A DNA stretch of 64,000 bases from Pseudofabraea citricarpa (taxonomy: Eukaryota > Ascomycota > Leotiomycetes > Helotiales > Dermateaceae). The stretch covers positions 2,294,001-2,358,000 of the forward strand of contig JAPWGK010000005.1 in NCBI GenBank assembly GCA_029641185.1. The letters are read 5' to 3'. The notes below the pieces were generated by a model. The model saw only the letters and a program-made list of their open reading frames with translations. It searched no databases and was not told where the DNA came from. Positions 36,379 through 49,200 of the stretch are shown one piece after another. The translations under genes and the position numbers were made by a program. The first letter of the stretch is position 1; every line of letters starts with the position of its first letter.

Positions 36379-39300
36379 ATGGCTTCTTACAACTCTGCAG
36401 CACCTGGGGGAGCCCCTCGACCAGCCGTCTATGGAGCGGCCATGCCCATGGTTGACCCAGCGGCGCCTGCGGGCACCTTTGCACCAGGGACAAAAATCCA
36501 GGTGGGGAATCATAAGGTCGTCATCCAGAAGTACTTCTCCGAGGGAGGATTTGCCCATGTCTACCTGGTCAAGATGCCGACCCCCATTGATGGCACCGAT
36601 ATTGCTGTGTTGAAACGAGTCGCCGTACCTGACAAAGAGAATCTGGCGAACATGAGGACCGAGGTGGAAACCATGAAGAAGTTGAAGGGCCACCGACCGA
36701 TTGTAACATACTACGATTCGCATGCCTCACAACTGAAGGGAGGGGGCTACGAGGTGTTTTTGCTCATGGAGTTCTGCAATGGCGGTGGTTTGATTGATTT
36801 CATGAACACGCGCCTGCAAAATCGGTTGACGGAGCCAGAAATCCTAAAGATCTTCTCCGACGTGGCAGAAGGAGTCGCATGCATGCACTATCTCAAACCA
36901 CCGCTTCTGCACCGCGATCTCAAGGTGGAAAATGTCCTCATCACATCGACAGGTAGTTCGAAACGATTCAAGCTCTGCGATTTCGGTTCTACAGCCCCTC
37001 CACGACCCGCTGCGACTACAGCCACCGAATGCCGACTGATTGAAGACGATGTCCAGAAACATACTACGATGCAATACCGAAGTCCAGAAATGGTTGATGT
37101 CTATCGCAAACAGCCCATTGACGAGAAATCAGATATATGGGCCTTGGGCGTGCTCCTCTACAAACTGTGCTACTATACAACGCCCTTCGAAGCACAAGGG
37201 CAACTTGCGATCCTAAATGCAAGCTACAAATTCCCTTCGTTCCCACCATTCTCCGACAAACTTAAGAAGCTGATTGGTATGTATACGGGCTGATGTTGGG
37301 ATCTAAGAGCTGATGTTTTGCAGCCTCGATGCTGAAGGAGAACCCAAGATCGCGCCCAAATATCTATCAAGTTTTGAGGGAAGCATGCTTGATGCAAGGA
37401 ATCGAGGTCCCCATCAAAGATGTAAGCATCAGCTAGCTACCTCAATCGACGTCAGAAACTAATGAGACTTAGATATATGCCAAACGCACAGAATCAGAAG
37501 CGCGGCGTAATCAACAACTACCTGCAACAGAACAGTTTACATCTCCACCCCCCGTGGTTGGAGCCGTATTCTCTCCACCTGCACCACAACAAAACGTCAT
37601 TCCTGACGTTGTACCAATGCGAAGAGGGCGGCCTACTGCTAGCCAGTCTACGCATGTACCAAAACCAAGTCCTTCTCCAATGCGAGGCACAGCTTCCGAT
37701 CCATTCGCTGCCTTGGACGCCAAATCTCCTGCTGGTACAGTAGATGAAATCTCCAGTCGCTTCCCTAGCTTAGATCAATTCTCCTTACTGCATGACCATG
37801 GCAGTAAGTTTGAATTTGATGGTAGCTCCCCGGTGTCAACAAAACCTAGACAGCTTGATCAACGTGTTACAGAGAAACTAGCAGATGATGCGTTCGCGCT
37901 CCCCCCGAAAACCAAAACCCCTGTTCCTGCATCCAAACCTCCTTCTGCCCCAGCATCGGGAGTCAGCTTGGCCCAGAAGATCATATCTAATAATCCTGAG
38001 TTACAATCTGCTTCTGACAGCGCTGCAAAGGTATATCAGCCATCACCCAGCCGTCCAATGATGGTGTCGCAAGGCACGATGACTGGCTCGACTCCACCTC
38101 CAGCTCAATCAGACGCGTCTTATGCGCCATATCCTATACATCGTTTCCCAGGATCAGATCATCATCGAGCATCGAGTCTTCCAAGAAACCAAGACACCGC
38201 CACAAGGACACAACGTCCCGAGGAGAAAAGGCTGCAGCCTAATCCTCTTCCTCGTACTTCTTCTTTTGAGTCACGACCATCACACTCCAGACACCTGTCA
38301 GCTTCTTCCCGGCCATCACTAGAGGGTGGTAGACCGGGCAATGATGTGATAGATCCGGTAGCAAGAACGAAATCTAGCAATGCTAGACAACGTCCCTCGA
38401 GCACATACCTAGAATCAAATATGGACTTCTTGAGAGAAAAGGAGACCGCAAAACGGCCGTCTATGGACCAATCGCGGCCCTCCTTCTCCAAGGAGCAAGC
38501 CGTGGCTGGAGACTCGGATGAAGAAACTAACATTGAATCGAATGTTGATTTTCTCCAGACCATGGAAGCTAAGAGACGTAGCAGTAGTACCAAGAAAGAA
38601 AAGCGTTCAAGTTTACCATCACTCTCAGGAACGAAGAATCTTCTGGCTGGGAAATTCGGCGATGCATTCAAAAGATTTGAAAACAATGCTAGTGCTCCAC
38701 CCGGACCTCGAACGCCGAGCCCATTGCAAGAAATGGGCCGGAGAGATCTTACACCTATTGCAGGATCAGAAGCAACGGACGGAAGAAGTGATGATGGGAA
38801 TGTTCTTGATGATGCAGATAATCTACCTCCGGAGCAGAGGCGCGAGATAGAACGTAGAAGATTATCCATGGAGGAAAGGAGAGTCGCAAACGCGGCAGCC
38901 GAATATCGAAAAAGACTAGCAGATCGAGATGCAGGTGCAGCACCAAAAAGCATCGGCGGTGTTTCAAGAGCTGCAAGCATACAACATAAGGTCAAGACAC
39001 TCCTCGACGAGAACCAAAACCCGTCACCCAAAAAGACAGCCGAAGGGTATGGAAAGTATACTAACAGTTCATCTGCTTCACAGGCTAGTCACTACGAAAG
39101 ACAGCCTCAAAGTCAGAATCCCTACATGAACTCGTCCGTGGTCCGAAAACCCCTGGCTCCGCAATCTGTCATCCATCCACAATCAGCACCCATCGGTAGC
39201 GATCTCAATTACACGAAACCCCGGACCCAACCCATGTCACCAGCAACCGTGAGCAAGACCGGGGTGGCGCGACCTAACGCACCCCCGAAACCCATACATC

Positions 39301-39527
39301 TCAACAGCACAGGGACTCGGGCTCCTCATATGAGTTCCTCCCCGCCGAAACCAACGACCCTACCCAACCGGCCACTTCAAGCGAGGCCCGACATGTCGAT
39401 GCAGGAGAAGGAGGATTATGTTGCGGATTTCAGCAAGAGGTTTCCCAGCCTCTCGGGAATCGAGATGGTCGAAACAGATATCGTGGAGCGGGTTGATGAT
39501 CGAGGGCAGCGGTCAAGAGATGTATAG
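36379..39527 (+). CDS. Ark1/Prk1 (NAK) family Ser/Thr kinase of endocytosis
   Basis: Three exons: 36379-37276, 37324-37421 and 37473-39527 (introns 47 and 51 nt), encoding 1016 aa. The kinase domain occupies roughly residues 45-330: the Gly-rich loop reads SEGGFAHVYLV (about 54), Lys lies in AVLKRV (about 78), the catalytic loop is HRDLKVENVL (about 177), CDFGS (about 199) and YRSPEM (about 235). LMEFCNGGGLIDFMN and the EEGGFAxVY-like loop are typical of the NAK group (Ark1, Prk1 and Akl1 in yeast; AAK1/GAK in animals), which phosphorylate endocytic coat adaptors and switch off actin patches. The 680-residue tail is Pro/Ser-rich and predicted disordered, with polyproline PxxP stretches, two ESN(M/V)DFL repeats and two RFPSL motifs. 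First ATG chosen; upstream frame codons lack an ATG. Confidence 0.92.
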
Positions 39528-41236
39528 TCTGTAGCTCCAACCTTAAACTCTTCCTGGCTAGTCTTGTTGTTTTTTTTTAGAAAGAAAAAGTTGACGTGAC
39601 TGGCTACTGTCGGCGGCCCCCCTTCCCCTCCTGAGGTCGTGGCTCGACAAGACGAGACGAGACGAGATGAGACGAAGATTTACAAATTTACGAATTACAT
39701 ATTGTATGGTATCAGCGCCATGTGTTCTTTTCCTTTCCGCGTTTTTTTTTTTTTGTCTCCGTCTCTTCTGCGGTTTCGTGTGAGATATGATGAGGAATTA
39801 TAGAAATATAAAGGCTACAGGGATGGGAAAAGGGGGAAAGGGGAAAGAGGGATCTTTCTGACATAGGTACCTAGGTAGATAGGTAACTTGGAAGGTGTCC
39901 GTTTCATGTCTATACTTTAGTAGTTCTTGATCTACTGTGGTGATGCTTTGCTAGCTTATATGGCATATGTGTGTGTGTGTGACACTGTGATTGTGTGGGT
40001 GTATATAAGAAACAAGGAGGAAAACAAAGACCTGTTTTTCTCGTGTTGTGTTTACATGGAGTAGAGTGATAAGTAGGTAGGTACGGAGGGAGGTATATCT
40101 TGATACCTACCGAATCCTCACTTCGTCGCTTAGCTACATTTCCGAAAGTGCAGTCGGTGTCTTGCGTATATCTAGCATAGCTCTCAAGACAGTCATCAAA
40201 GAAAAGAAGAAGAAGAAAAAGAAAGAAGAGTAGAAAGAAAATCTCCCTCGGTTGTTTGCTTCATCACCTACGGAGGCGGAGGATTGAGGGATGAGGGAAA
40301 TTCAATTGTGGCTCTCGGTCTCTCGGTGAGTTGATCCCGTCTTGTTTCTTGGGGTTAGATCTGTCAGGCTGCGCTGCTCGTGAAGGGACTTTGCTTGTGG
40401 TTTGTGGTTTGTGGTTTGTGGTTTGTGGTTTATGGTTTATGGTTTGTGGTTTGGAAAGATGCACCTAATCAGCAGTTCTGTTCTTCCCGGCAAGTCGGTC
40501 TCTGAGTCTTGACTCTTTAGAACCGAGAACCTTGCTATCTGTGTGCTGCACTCATGAATCTGAAGTTCTGAAGCGTGGTCTGCTTTTCCTTTTTCTTTCC
40601 TTTTCCTTTTTTTATTTTTTATTTTTTTCTTCTTTGATTTCCTTTTGTGCGGAGCTATCGCAGCTGCTGTCTCTCTGCGATATTATTCAGAGCTCGACGA
40701 GCGATCGATGCGAGGATTCTAAACATGCTACGCGGTTCCGGGTTTCGCGGGTGATTACACAGAGGATTGATCTTTTCGTTTCCGTGAATAAGTCTATCAA
40801 AGTGCCGATAGACAGGTAGGTAATCGTGCTTAGGTAGCGAAGTCGCCCTAAGCGATGGAAAACTGCTAGAATTAAATAATTTGATCTGACAACATACCGG
40901 ACCCAATTCTAGGCTGTGGCAACCGAGTTCTATTCCACAGAATGGAACAGTCATGAGCCTGGGATGCCTATATACAAGGAAGAAGTGAGAGCCCAATTCT
41001 TGACCGTGGCAAGAAAAAAGATTCCTTGCCAGATAATTAAGACGTTGGCTGCTGATCGACTCTTAACAAATGCTTTTGCTGCAAGCTTGCACACAAATTT
41101 GCCTTCGGTTTTTTAAAGATACTCCATAAGACGTACAGAAAAGTGGATACTCTGCTCAGCAACACATATCGCAGTTCAAGATTCCTCTTATTATCAGACG
41201 AGGAAAGGGGCTGCTTTTATGATGCGGAACTCATCC
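39528..41236. other. Intergenic between convergent kinase and epoxide hydrolase genes
   Basis: 1.7 kb of non-coding DNA with low-complexity tracts: GACGA repeats (39645-39675), a TG run (39969-39982), GAA-rich 40200-40245, a heptamer array (40395-40454) and T-rich 40578-40640. No gene supported. Confidence 0.5.
40395..40454. repeat. 7-bp tandem array, about 8 copies
   Basis: About eight consecutive TTTGTGG units, two of them TTTATGG. The two variants differ by G to A. Simple-sequence origin is likely. Confidence 0.85.
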
Positions 41237-42631
41237 CTACTTCGTCATCTTCCATTCTTGATTCGCGAGTGCTCGGATATCCTCCATGATCCCTTTTGGG
41301 CTTTCAAGCGCAGCAAAATGACCACCGTCATCCCTTTCTGTGACCCCATTAGCTGTTTTGTATAGCAGCACAGAAGATATCAAGGCCGGCCGCTTTGTTC
41401 GACGATAATAACCACAAGATAGAACTAACCTTTATAGGAGACCAAGTTGCCCGTTCTCTTAACCGCTCTTTCTGACGACGGCTCCGTATCCCAGAAGAAC
41501 GAAGTATATCCGAATGGCACGGTGACTCGATTTTCGGGCCTCGTGTTAAAATCGTTGAATTCATGATGCCTTACGTTTTCATAGTAGGTGAGCATAGAAG
41601 GCATGATGCAATCCGTGAAGTAGTACAGGCTTGCGGTAGTGAGAATCGCCTTCGTCCAGAAAGCTTCTTTTTGCTTCTCGGGATCGGCAGCCTCGTTGAA
41701 CTTCTCGCCAACGAACATGAGAATGCCAACCGGATTATCGTTGAAACCAATACCGAGCGTGTGAGGCTAAGAAAGAGGTGTGGATTAGCGGGGCGAATCG
41801 TATTAAAATATGAAGTGCGAAGAATCGAGGAGGTAAGGATTAGACATACACGAGTTCGCATACACACTGCATACCCAATGTGATTCTCATTCCAATCATC
41901 AACCCTGTCCAGGACGGCTTTTTCGCGCGCGGTATATTCGACATTCTCCGGTAGCGGACTAGGAGCAAAGTTGAAATGAATCAGTTTACACGAGTCGGTA
42001 TACTTAGAACCCAGCTCGCGTCCAACAAAATGTCCCCAATCTCCACACTGAACCATGTACTCATGATAACCGAGCCTCTTCATCAGAGCATCGAAAATTC
42101 TTGCACTATCTTGGAGAGTCCAACCTGCCCTCGGCGGCCAATCTGACCAGCAAAATCCTGGCATGCTCGGAACAACGCAGTGAAATGCAGGTTCTTTGGG
42201 ATCTACAGGATGAGATAAAGGTCCCCAAACTTGGCTGAACTCCCAAAACGAACCGGGCCAGCCATGGATGAGCAGCAGAGGAATAGCATCGGGCCCTTCT
42301 GCACGGGCATGCAAGAAATGAATCTTGACGTCCTCGATCTGGGTGAGATAGTGAGGGAATTGATTGATCTCTTCCTGTACGTTGAACCAATCGTAGTCGT
42401 CTTTCCACGAGCTGTAAAGATCCTCCGCCCATTGATAACTCGGCCCTGTAGCAGCCGTTAGTTTATGTTGCTCTCGGCAAGACTTAGCTGGATTGATATA
42501 CCGTAACGAGTACCTGCGCCAGGAACAATTTCACGTCCAGGAAGTCGAGTATCTTTCAGCTTGCGTTTTAAGCGTTCAACTTCGTTTGCTGGAATATCAA
42601 TTTTGAACGGCGTGATCTCTGATTCGGCCAT
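41237..42631 (-). CDS. Epoxide hydrolase, alpha/beta fold
   Basis: Four exons: 42631-42514, 42445-41850, 41766-41430 and 41337-41237 (introns 68, 83 and 92 nt), encoding 383 aa, in the normal range for this family. The N-terminal part, FKIDIPANEVERLKRKL then DTRLPG and YQWAEDLYSSWKDDYDW, is the epoxide hydrolase N-terminal domain. The core has the oxyanion-hole motif HGWPGS (about residue 99), the nucleophile elbow CGDWG (Asp about 174) and the C-terminal catalytic His in GGHFAALE (about 357). It hydrolyses epoxides to diols through a covalent ester; substrates could be xenobiotic or lipid epoxides. No membrane anchor is seen, so a soluble enzyme is likely. The Cys in CGDWG replaces the more common Gly (GGDWG), which is unusual but not disabling. 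Confidence 0.9.
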
Positions 42632-43968
42632 ATTCAATGTGGTCTTGCGGTAGAGACACGTAATGTTTTTGGACAGAGTTAGAGTGAAAGATTTAAGACT
42701 AAGAATGAATTGAATTAAATGGTAGATCTAAGTGCAATAGCAGGTTAAGCCCAACTGGATATCTGTATCATTGCTCAAGTTATGGGTGTGCTCGGCGACC
42801 TCGGCCTGAATTTATGTGTGACGTTACTGGACCTTCTCAAAGTGGCAGTCCGTGCCACCAACTACTTGACGCGTATTATCTAGCTTGGAGTTCTCTTGTG
42901 TGGTATCTTCTGACTCTCTAAAGTAGTAGGCTGAACCGCCGGTTGCCATACAAAGACATGCATGTCAAATGCTCGCGTCGCTTATTTCTCCGCCCACGGA
43001 ACTCCCTCGGCCAGATACGTATGCACGGCGGGTGGGTCAACCTAATACCTGATATCTAGTGATGTAATGTAAAGGCGGCGAATGAGTCACTCTGAATTGT
43101 TTTTTTATGCAGCAGTTTTATCAAGCCTACTACCGACATGAACAGACATATCCATCCGCTTATCGTCAGATCCCTGCTCAAATGCTCAAATACCCGCCGC
43201 TAGCCAGTACGAGATACGAAGTGCTTCGTATGTCCACAAATCACACTTTGATGCAACTACATTTAAGCCCGATGTTGATCAAGGCATCCACCTTTAAGGC
43301 GGGCGCTAATCTTTAAAACTGTGAGGTTTTTCTAAACACCAAGCTGTTTAATGCCTATTACCATCCCGTCGGTACGATTAAAGAAAGGTTGACTAGTGAT
43401 ATAGATCTAGAGCATACAATTCATAAAGATTTCGATCAACTTAACTTATAAGGTCCTTGCTTCCTAGCAAATGGCTGGGAGTTAAACCGAGGCACTTTTT
43501 GTGAAACTTCTTTTCATCCAGATTGAGGGAGCAAATTTTAAAAATTGATTCCAGAGGGCCGGTCCGAGATTTTAGTCCCGTGGACCTCATATTATGAAAA
43601 ATTCTGTCTTACATTATTGCTGAGATTTACTACTCTACTTGAAAGAGATACTCGGGAATAAGGCAACTTCTGATAATTAAAGTTAAGCTAGACAAGCCAC
43701 GTTTCTAAATGTGGGGTGGCACGGGTGGATATGTCCTCATTATCACACTAATCCTGATCGGAGTAAAGGCACAGAAGCATTTTAACGCCGGAAACTTTGT
43801 AATATCTGCCTCGTGCATACGTCATGACACACCAAGGCCGCGGCGCAATCCTAATAGTGACCTCCTCATCTGAGGTGTTCTAAAGCGCAAAGGTTTGCTC
43901 TTTGCAATCTTCAGTCTACTCTGTAAACATCAAGTACCGGGAACTCCAAGTCTACCCGTAGCGTCAAC
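42632..43968. other. Intergenic: divergent promoters of epoxide hydrolase and SDR
   Basis: About 1.3 kb between divergently transcribed genes. One 69-codon frame (43107-43316) has no support. I see no repeat array or RNA gene. Confidence 0.45.
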
Positions 43969-44989
43969 ATGTCAGAACTAAAAGGGAAGAATGCACTCAT
44001 AGTAAGCCACATTTGTTCATGATCTCATGATTCATCTTCTGACCAACACAGACCGGAGCCTCTATGGGCATTGGAAATAAAATTTCTGTAGCTCTCGCAC
44101 AACGAGGTTGCAATGTTATATTGTTTTCCAGGACAGAGGTAATCAATTCTCTTATCAGTTATGTCAACTCGCTCACTAAATCTATCTAAATATAGTCCAA
44201 GTTAAAAGAACTTAAGGAAGAAATTCACACTCAAAATCCAGAGGTCAAAGTATGTTTCCGAGCAGTCGATATTCAGAATTATGACAGCGTCAATACCGCG
44301 ATTGAAGAAGTTATCAAAGAAATGGGCGACATCGATATCCTTGTCAATAATGTAAGTATCGAGAGTGCTTTCATAGCTATTATAACTGATGCCCTGTGAT
44401 TAAGGCTGGATTGGCACTTGGAGCACCAGCAGCCTTCTATGATCTCTCAGTCGAAGACATTCTCCAGATGAATAACACAAATATCAACGGACTGATGTTC
44501 ACAACATATGCTGTTCTCAGGCAATCATTCATGAAGAAGAAAGCTGGCACGATTCTCAATGTCTCTTCTATTACGGGTCTTGAGGTTCCACCGTTCCCTG
44601 GAGAAGCAGTCTACCATGCGAATAAGGCATGCCAAGAAGGTTTCAGTAATGCTTTAAGAAATGAGCTTAGCGGTACAGACATCAGAGTGCTCGTCCTGAG
44701 GCCTGGGTGTGTAGTGACCAATTTCCACAGTCAACGAGTTGGTCACGACAAAGCGAAGTACGACAAGTTTTTTGAAGGCTTCACTCCTCTAGAGGCTACT
44801 GATATAGCACGGAGTGCTATATTCATGCTAGAACAACCTCTGGGGGTATCTGTGAAGGCTCTAGATGTTGTGTCCACTGGTAAGCGACTGCCCACATGTC
44901 TCCAAGACTATACTAACTATAGCCAAGCTCAACGCTCTCTTACTGTCTTCGATAGAGAGTGGAATGATAGAAAAAACTCAAGGCATTGA
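43969..44989 (+). CDS. Short-chain dehydrogenase/reductase (classical SDR)
   Basis: Four exons: 43969-44001, 44052-44138, 44196-44351 and 44405-44989 (introns 50, 57 and 53 nt, all phase 0), encoding 286 aa. The Rossmann cofactor motif TGASMGIG starts the second exon (about residue 12), and the first exon supplies the preceding strand MSELKGKNALI. NNAG spans exons 3 and 4. The catalytic Ser lies in NVSSITG (about 148) and the YHANK motif gives Tyr and Lys about 162 and 166. The Arg after FSRTE suggests NADP preference, inferred only. The closest general group is the NADP-dependent serine/L-allo-threonine dehydrogenase-like SDRs (YdfG type), by the NTNINGLM and VYHANKA segments. The substrate cannot be fixed. 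Confidence 0.9.
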
Positions 44990-46232
44990 ATCAGTTGCCG
45001 GAATTAGCTTGGGTTATCACATTTATTTCTGTTATCTCCACGTGAGTTGCGTCTATGTACGGAGAAATTTGGTCATTGAAAATTCTTGAATGGCTATCAA
45101 TAGGGCTATCAATAGAATAAGGGAACATAGAACACCGAGGTCTAGCATGACTGCCAAACGAGATTTCAGTTATAGCTCCAAGGTCACTTAAGTCCATGCT
45201 CTAAGCCAAACTATTCTTGCAAAATCCAAACAAGAGAAAACATATTGCAGTGGCCTTTCAAAAGATTCTGGTGATAATACTGATGAAGAGCGAAGCAAGA
45301 GTCTTCCAACAGCCTGTATCCATTATATTCCTCTTGGCTTCTGAGTCCTTAATAAAGCTACCTATGTGTTAAAATAACCTATTAACAGAGTCGACACATT
45401 CAGTCGGATGCCGCCATGCCGATTCAAATTGGTTAAATGGACCTAAGTGGCTCTTGAACTTCTCCAGTCGACCTCGCTTAATCCTCTTCTCTACCAATAA
45501 TTCTACCCCCAGATCGAGATAAATGGTAAGAATACACGCCATAAAGCTTATACTGTACATCCGCAGTAATTTAGAGCTAAAGCTTATGGTCAGGTATGGT
45601 GATATTAACCCGCCGCTATAATGTTCTTTACAAATCATGAAATATCCTTACACATCGATTATTATGGTGATGGCTACTGTAATGAAATAGAAGGAAGTTA
45701 AATATTATTATAACAGAGTGCTTAAACTAAGCCTCTCGCGCTTCTAACTATAATGCCTAGTTAATATTAAATTCCGGTCACCATATTCTGACGGTATTAA
45801 ACTTGATAATGGCTGACATTGACTTTATCAGAATGGGAACATATACTCAGGTCTTAGAAATCCGGTCTTCTACCAGCATAACTTTGACATGGCTAGTCTC
45901 TGATACAAATGGCAGCTTCTTGGCAAGTTTCTCTCATACCTTTCCAGTACTAACTTCCCAATTCCAGGTTTAAGCGACATTAAGTTAAGCGACGACGATA
46001 CCCCGACTAATTACGCTTGAGGCAACGGAGAAGGAATCTGGGAAGAAGAATCACATTTTACAAGCTGGATTCAGTCAAATATAGCAGGTAATATTTGAAT
46101 AATCATGACTTCTAACTCCACATAAGCTCAACCTTTTCAATAAACTCATGCAAACAGTAAAACCCATGTGCTAACAAAACAGATAACCAAGCCTAACGCC
46201 ATTGATGCACATGCATGTAACCCTTCCGATCA
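44990..46232. other. Intergenic between convergent SDR and Pff1-like genes
   Basis: About 1.2 kb, A+T-leaning. A minus-strand frame at 45638-45369 has a hydrophobic core but no recognisable domain; I do not call it. No RNA gene or clear repeat. Confidence 0.45.
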
Positions 46233-49200
46233 TCAAACGATAAAGGGCTTGCTACCCTCTACCAATCCGTCTGTTGTCTTAACAATACTAGTCCAGGCTG
46301 GAGCAAACCGGCGCGCCTCATCTAGAGCCGGAATAACACCGCGCTTATTTTGGTCGCTCCAAACACAGACAACCCTCCCTTCAAGTCCTTCATCGCCTGG
46401 TTCTTTCCCATCACTTACATCCCATTCAACATCAACTACCCACTCTTTGTCCCAATCCCTTGACCAAAGCTTGATTTGATCTGTGCCCGAGTCCGGAATA
46501 TCATCACCAAACTTTCCATGGCTTGCTGCACCTTTAATACGGAAAGCATTGATAGGAGTATCAAAGCGGATACCACAAGTTCGAGTTTCCCGACCAGAGA
46601 TATGGAATCGTGCTGCATTCTGCTTCGAAGTGCGTGTGACATTGTAAGAGAGCCACTCTTTATACCCTTTCTCCGGTGGTGCTCCTTCGGGAATATTTCC
46701 AATAACATTTGGGGCAGGGCCTTTATAAGAACAAAAGCTCAGGCCGCTCCTGATTGAAGGATTTGCAGCGCACGAAATATCTTGACCAGTAGCGCTAGGA
46801 ATGTGAGATATGATGTCCCGGATGTAATGTTCAATGCCAGCAAACGTAATGTTGCTAGTACCAGATTCGAGATCAACCGTTTGTTGGAAGTAGGCCTTAT
46901 AGCGATTGTTTTCAGAGAACGGGAAGGCAACGAGGTTATATATCAAAGTTCCAACAAAGACGAAGAACAGAAAAGTTGGAATATGGTGAGTAATCCGGTG
47001 GATAAAAGGTGCTACTGGTAGTAGCAGAAGAATAGACAAGAAAGCCACCACCAGGTATGGCAACAAAAGAGGGCCTCCATCAGTGCCTGTTTGATCAAGA
47101 GCTGTAACGAGTAACAGCCCAACTTGACCAAGGATGATCAACGTGAAAGGACCAATAAGAAGGAACTGAAGTACCCAAGTCCATGCTGGTAATTTGGCTG
47201 ACCATGCCTGCTCACGGCCAAATGGAAGACGTTTTTCATCTACTTCGTCATCGGCATGATCTGCTTCGCTCGTAGTAGCAACAGATCTTCTGTATCGATC
47301 TGCAAAGCTTGTGCCCAGCGAGCGGCGGTGTTCACCATCACCAACAAGAGGTGTTGTCTCAGTTGCTTCGTGATCTTCATCGTTGCCATTGCTAGCAGAG
47401 CCCAAATTAGGTAATGCTTCCATTCCATCTTGTGCATCATTGTCTTCACGAACATGGTCAGCAACTGCGCTCTTAGTTGGTAATGCGAAAAGTTCGAGGA
47501 AACCAATCAACGCGGCTAGGAAAATCGCAGATTCGTAGATGACAAATATATATCCGCCACTAATCTTGAATCGATCCTCGTAAACGGTTGCAACGACAAG
47601 CATCAGCCATCCTATGGCGAACATCCAAATTATAGTGTACTGTCTGTGGAGAGCAGAAGGTCTGACGAAATTGCAACCTGCCATAATGAACCAGAAGACA
47701 ACGAAGAACAAGCTAAGCGACATAGTCCAAACGGAGTAACAAGATGAAAAGACAATCAAGGGATTAAATTTCCTGAGCAAGTACGCTGCTCCAATCACGA
47801 ATGCCGAGGAGACAACAACTGCGACAGGGAATCGAAATGCTCCTTTCCATCCTCCGAGTGGCACTGGATCAGAATCTTCTGTATCTGGTTTTATACTCCC
47901 CGAGAAGAAGTAGTACTTCTCTTTTCGTACAAGAATATATGACACAAGCATCAAAATCAGTGGGGAAGCAATCAGGAGTGATAGAGACCATGCAAAAAGT
48001 GTTCGTAAGCCAAATACAGCAAAGAAGCCACCAAACAGGTCAAACCAAACACCATCACTTCCCTTCCCATTCTTAACTTTGCCTTTTGCATTGTCGCCTC
48101 TTGGTCCGACAAAAGTATTGCTGGTGTCGGAACTTAGGTACTTGGTGGTTTCGATCGATGCTGACAGCATGTGCCATAACGAGTCCTTCGAAGTATGCTT
48201 GGTATCGTCATGGTCGGTATGGTACTGAGATCGTGGCTCCCAGAAAGCCACATCCAGTCCTCGATATCCTTCAGCACGAAAGATGACATAATCTGTCTCA
48301 CTCCTTACAAATCCCATAGAAAACCCATCAGAGCTCACGACAGTTCCGAATGGATATGGGGCCTTTGCGTAGGCTCGTGTAACTTCTGTATCTGTGCTTC
48401 GGAAGAGTGTAGCTCGCCCACCAGCACCAGCACCTTCGAGGTTGAGAAACGTGTGAACAAATGAAGACATTGGGTGAGACGAGAATGCCCTAGCTCCATA
48501 AAGTCCATCTTCTTCTCCATTATTGAACAAGAGCACAATGCCCTTCTTTGGGGTATTTGCTTCAAAACTGTAGTATTTCAACAGCTGAAGCAATGTGATG
48601 ACGCCTACTCCATCATCTGTCGCGCCAAAGCCAGTAGAGACACTGTCAAAGTGGGCATTGACCAGTACTCCACCTCTCCCATGTGTTTTTTCGGTGCTAT
48701 AAGATTTCGCTCCCCACCACTCTCCCTCCTCGTCGTCCGAGCCTCGAATATATACAATGATGTTGTTCCCTTCAAAATACGCACTGGATCCACGCCGTCG
48801 GCCTGCAACGCGAAGCGGGGATACGGAAGTGATCGTGTAATTGGAGGTCAAGTCGTTGAAAACAATGGCAGTCTTCAACGCAGATCGTGCTCGAAGCTCC
48901 CCATCCATCGAGGTCTCCTTTGGTGGTCCCCAAGTCAGGTCTTGACTTTCTACAAAATCTGATGTTACTCCCTGCGCATACTGCTGTTCCACTCCCTCTG
49001 CCTTCCATATTGCATTATTGTTATCGAGAATCTCGCCGATTCTCTTCAACAGCCAATTCCTAACCACATCGTTCCTTCGACTGTTGAATGGATGGTAGCC
49101 GTTACTTAGCTCCTGCAAATCTAGCCATGCTTCTGTAAGATTTATACCAGAAACTGGTGTTGGATTCTTGGGCGCAGAAGGTACTGTTCCATGGATGATC

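Noticed and set aside
38162..39031. 289-codon minus-strand frame
   Set aside because: Antisense shadow of the Ark1-type kinase tail; low-complexity Ser/Leu composition.
41237..44989. Secondary-metabolite cluster (epoxide hydrolase plus SDR)
   Set aside because: No synthase, P450, methyltransferase or pathway regulator nearby; two oxidoreductive enzymes are not enough.
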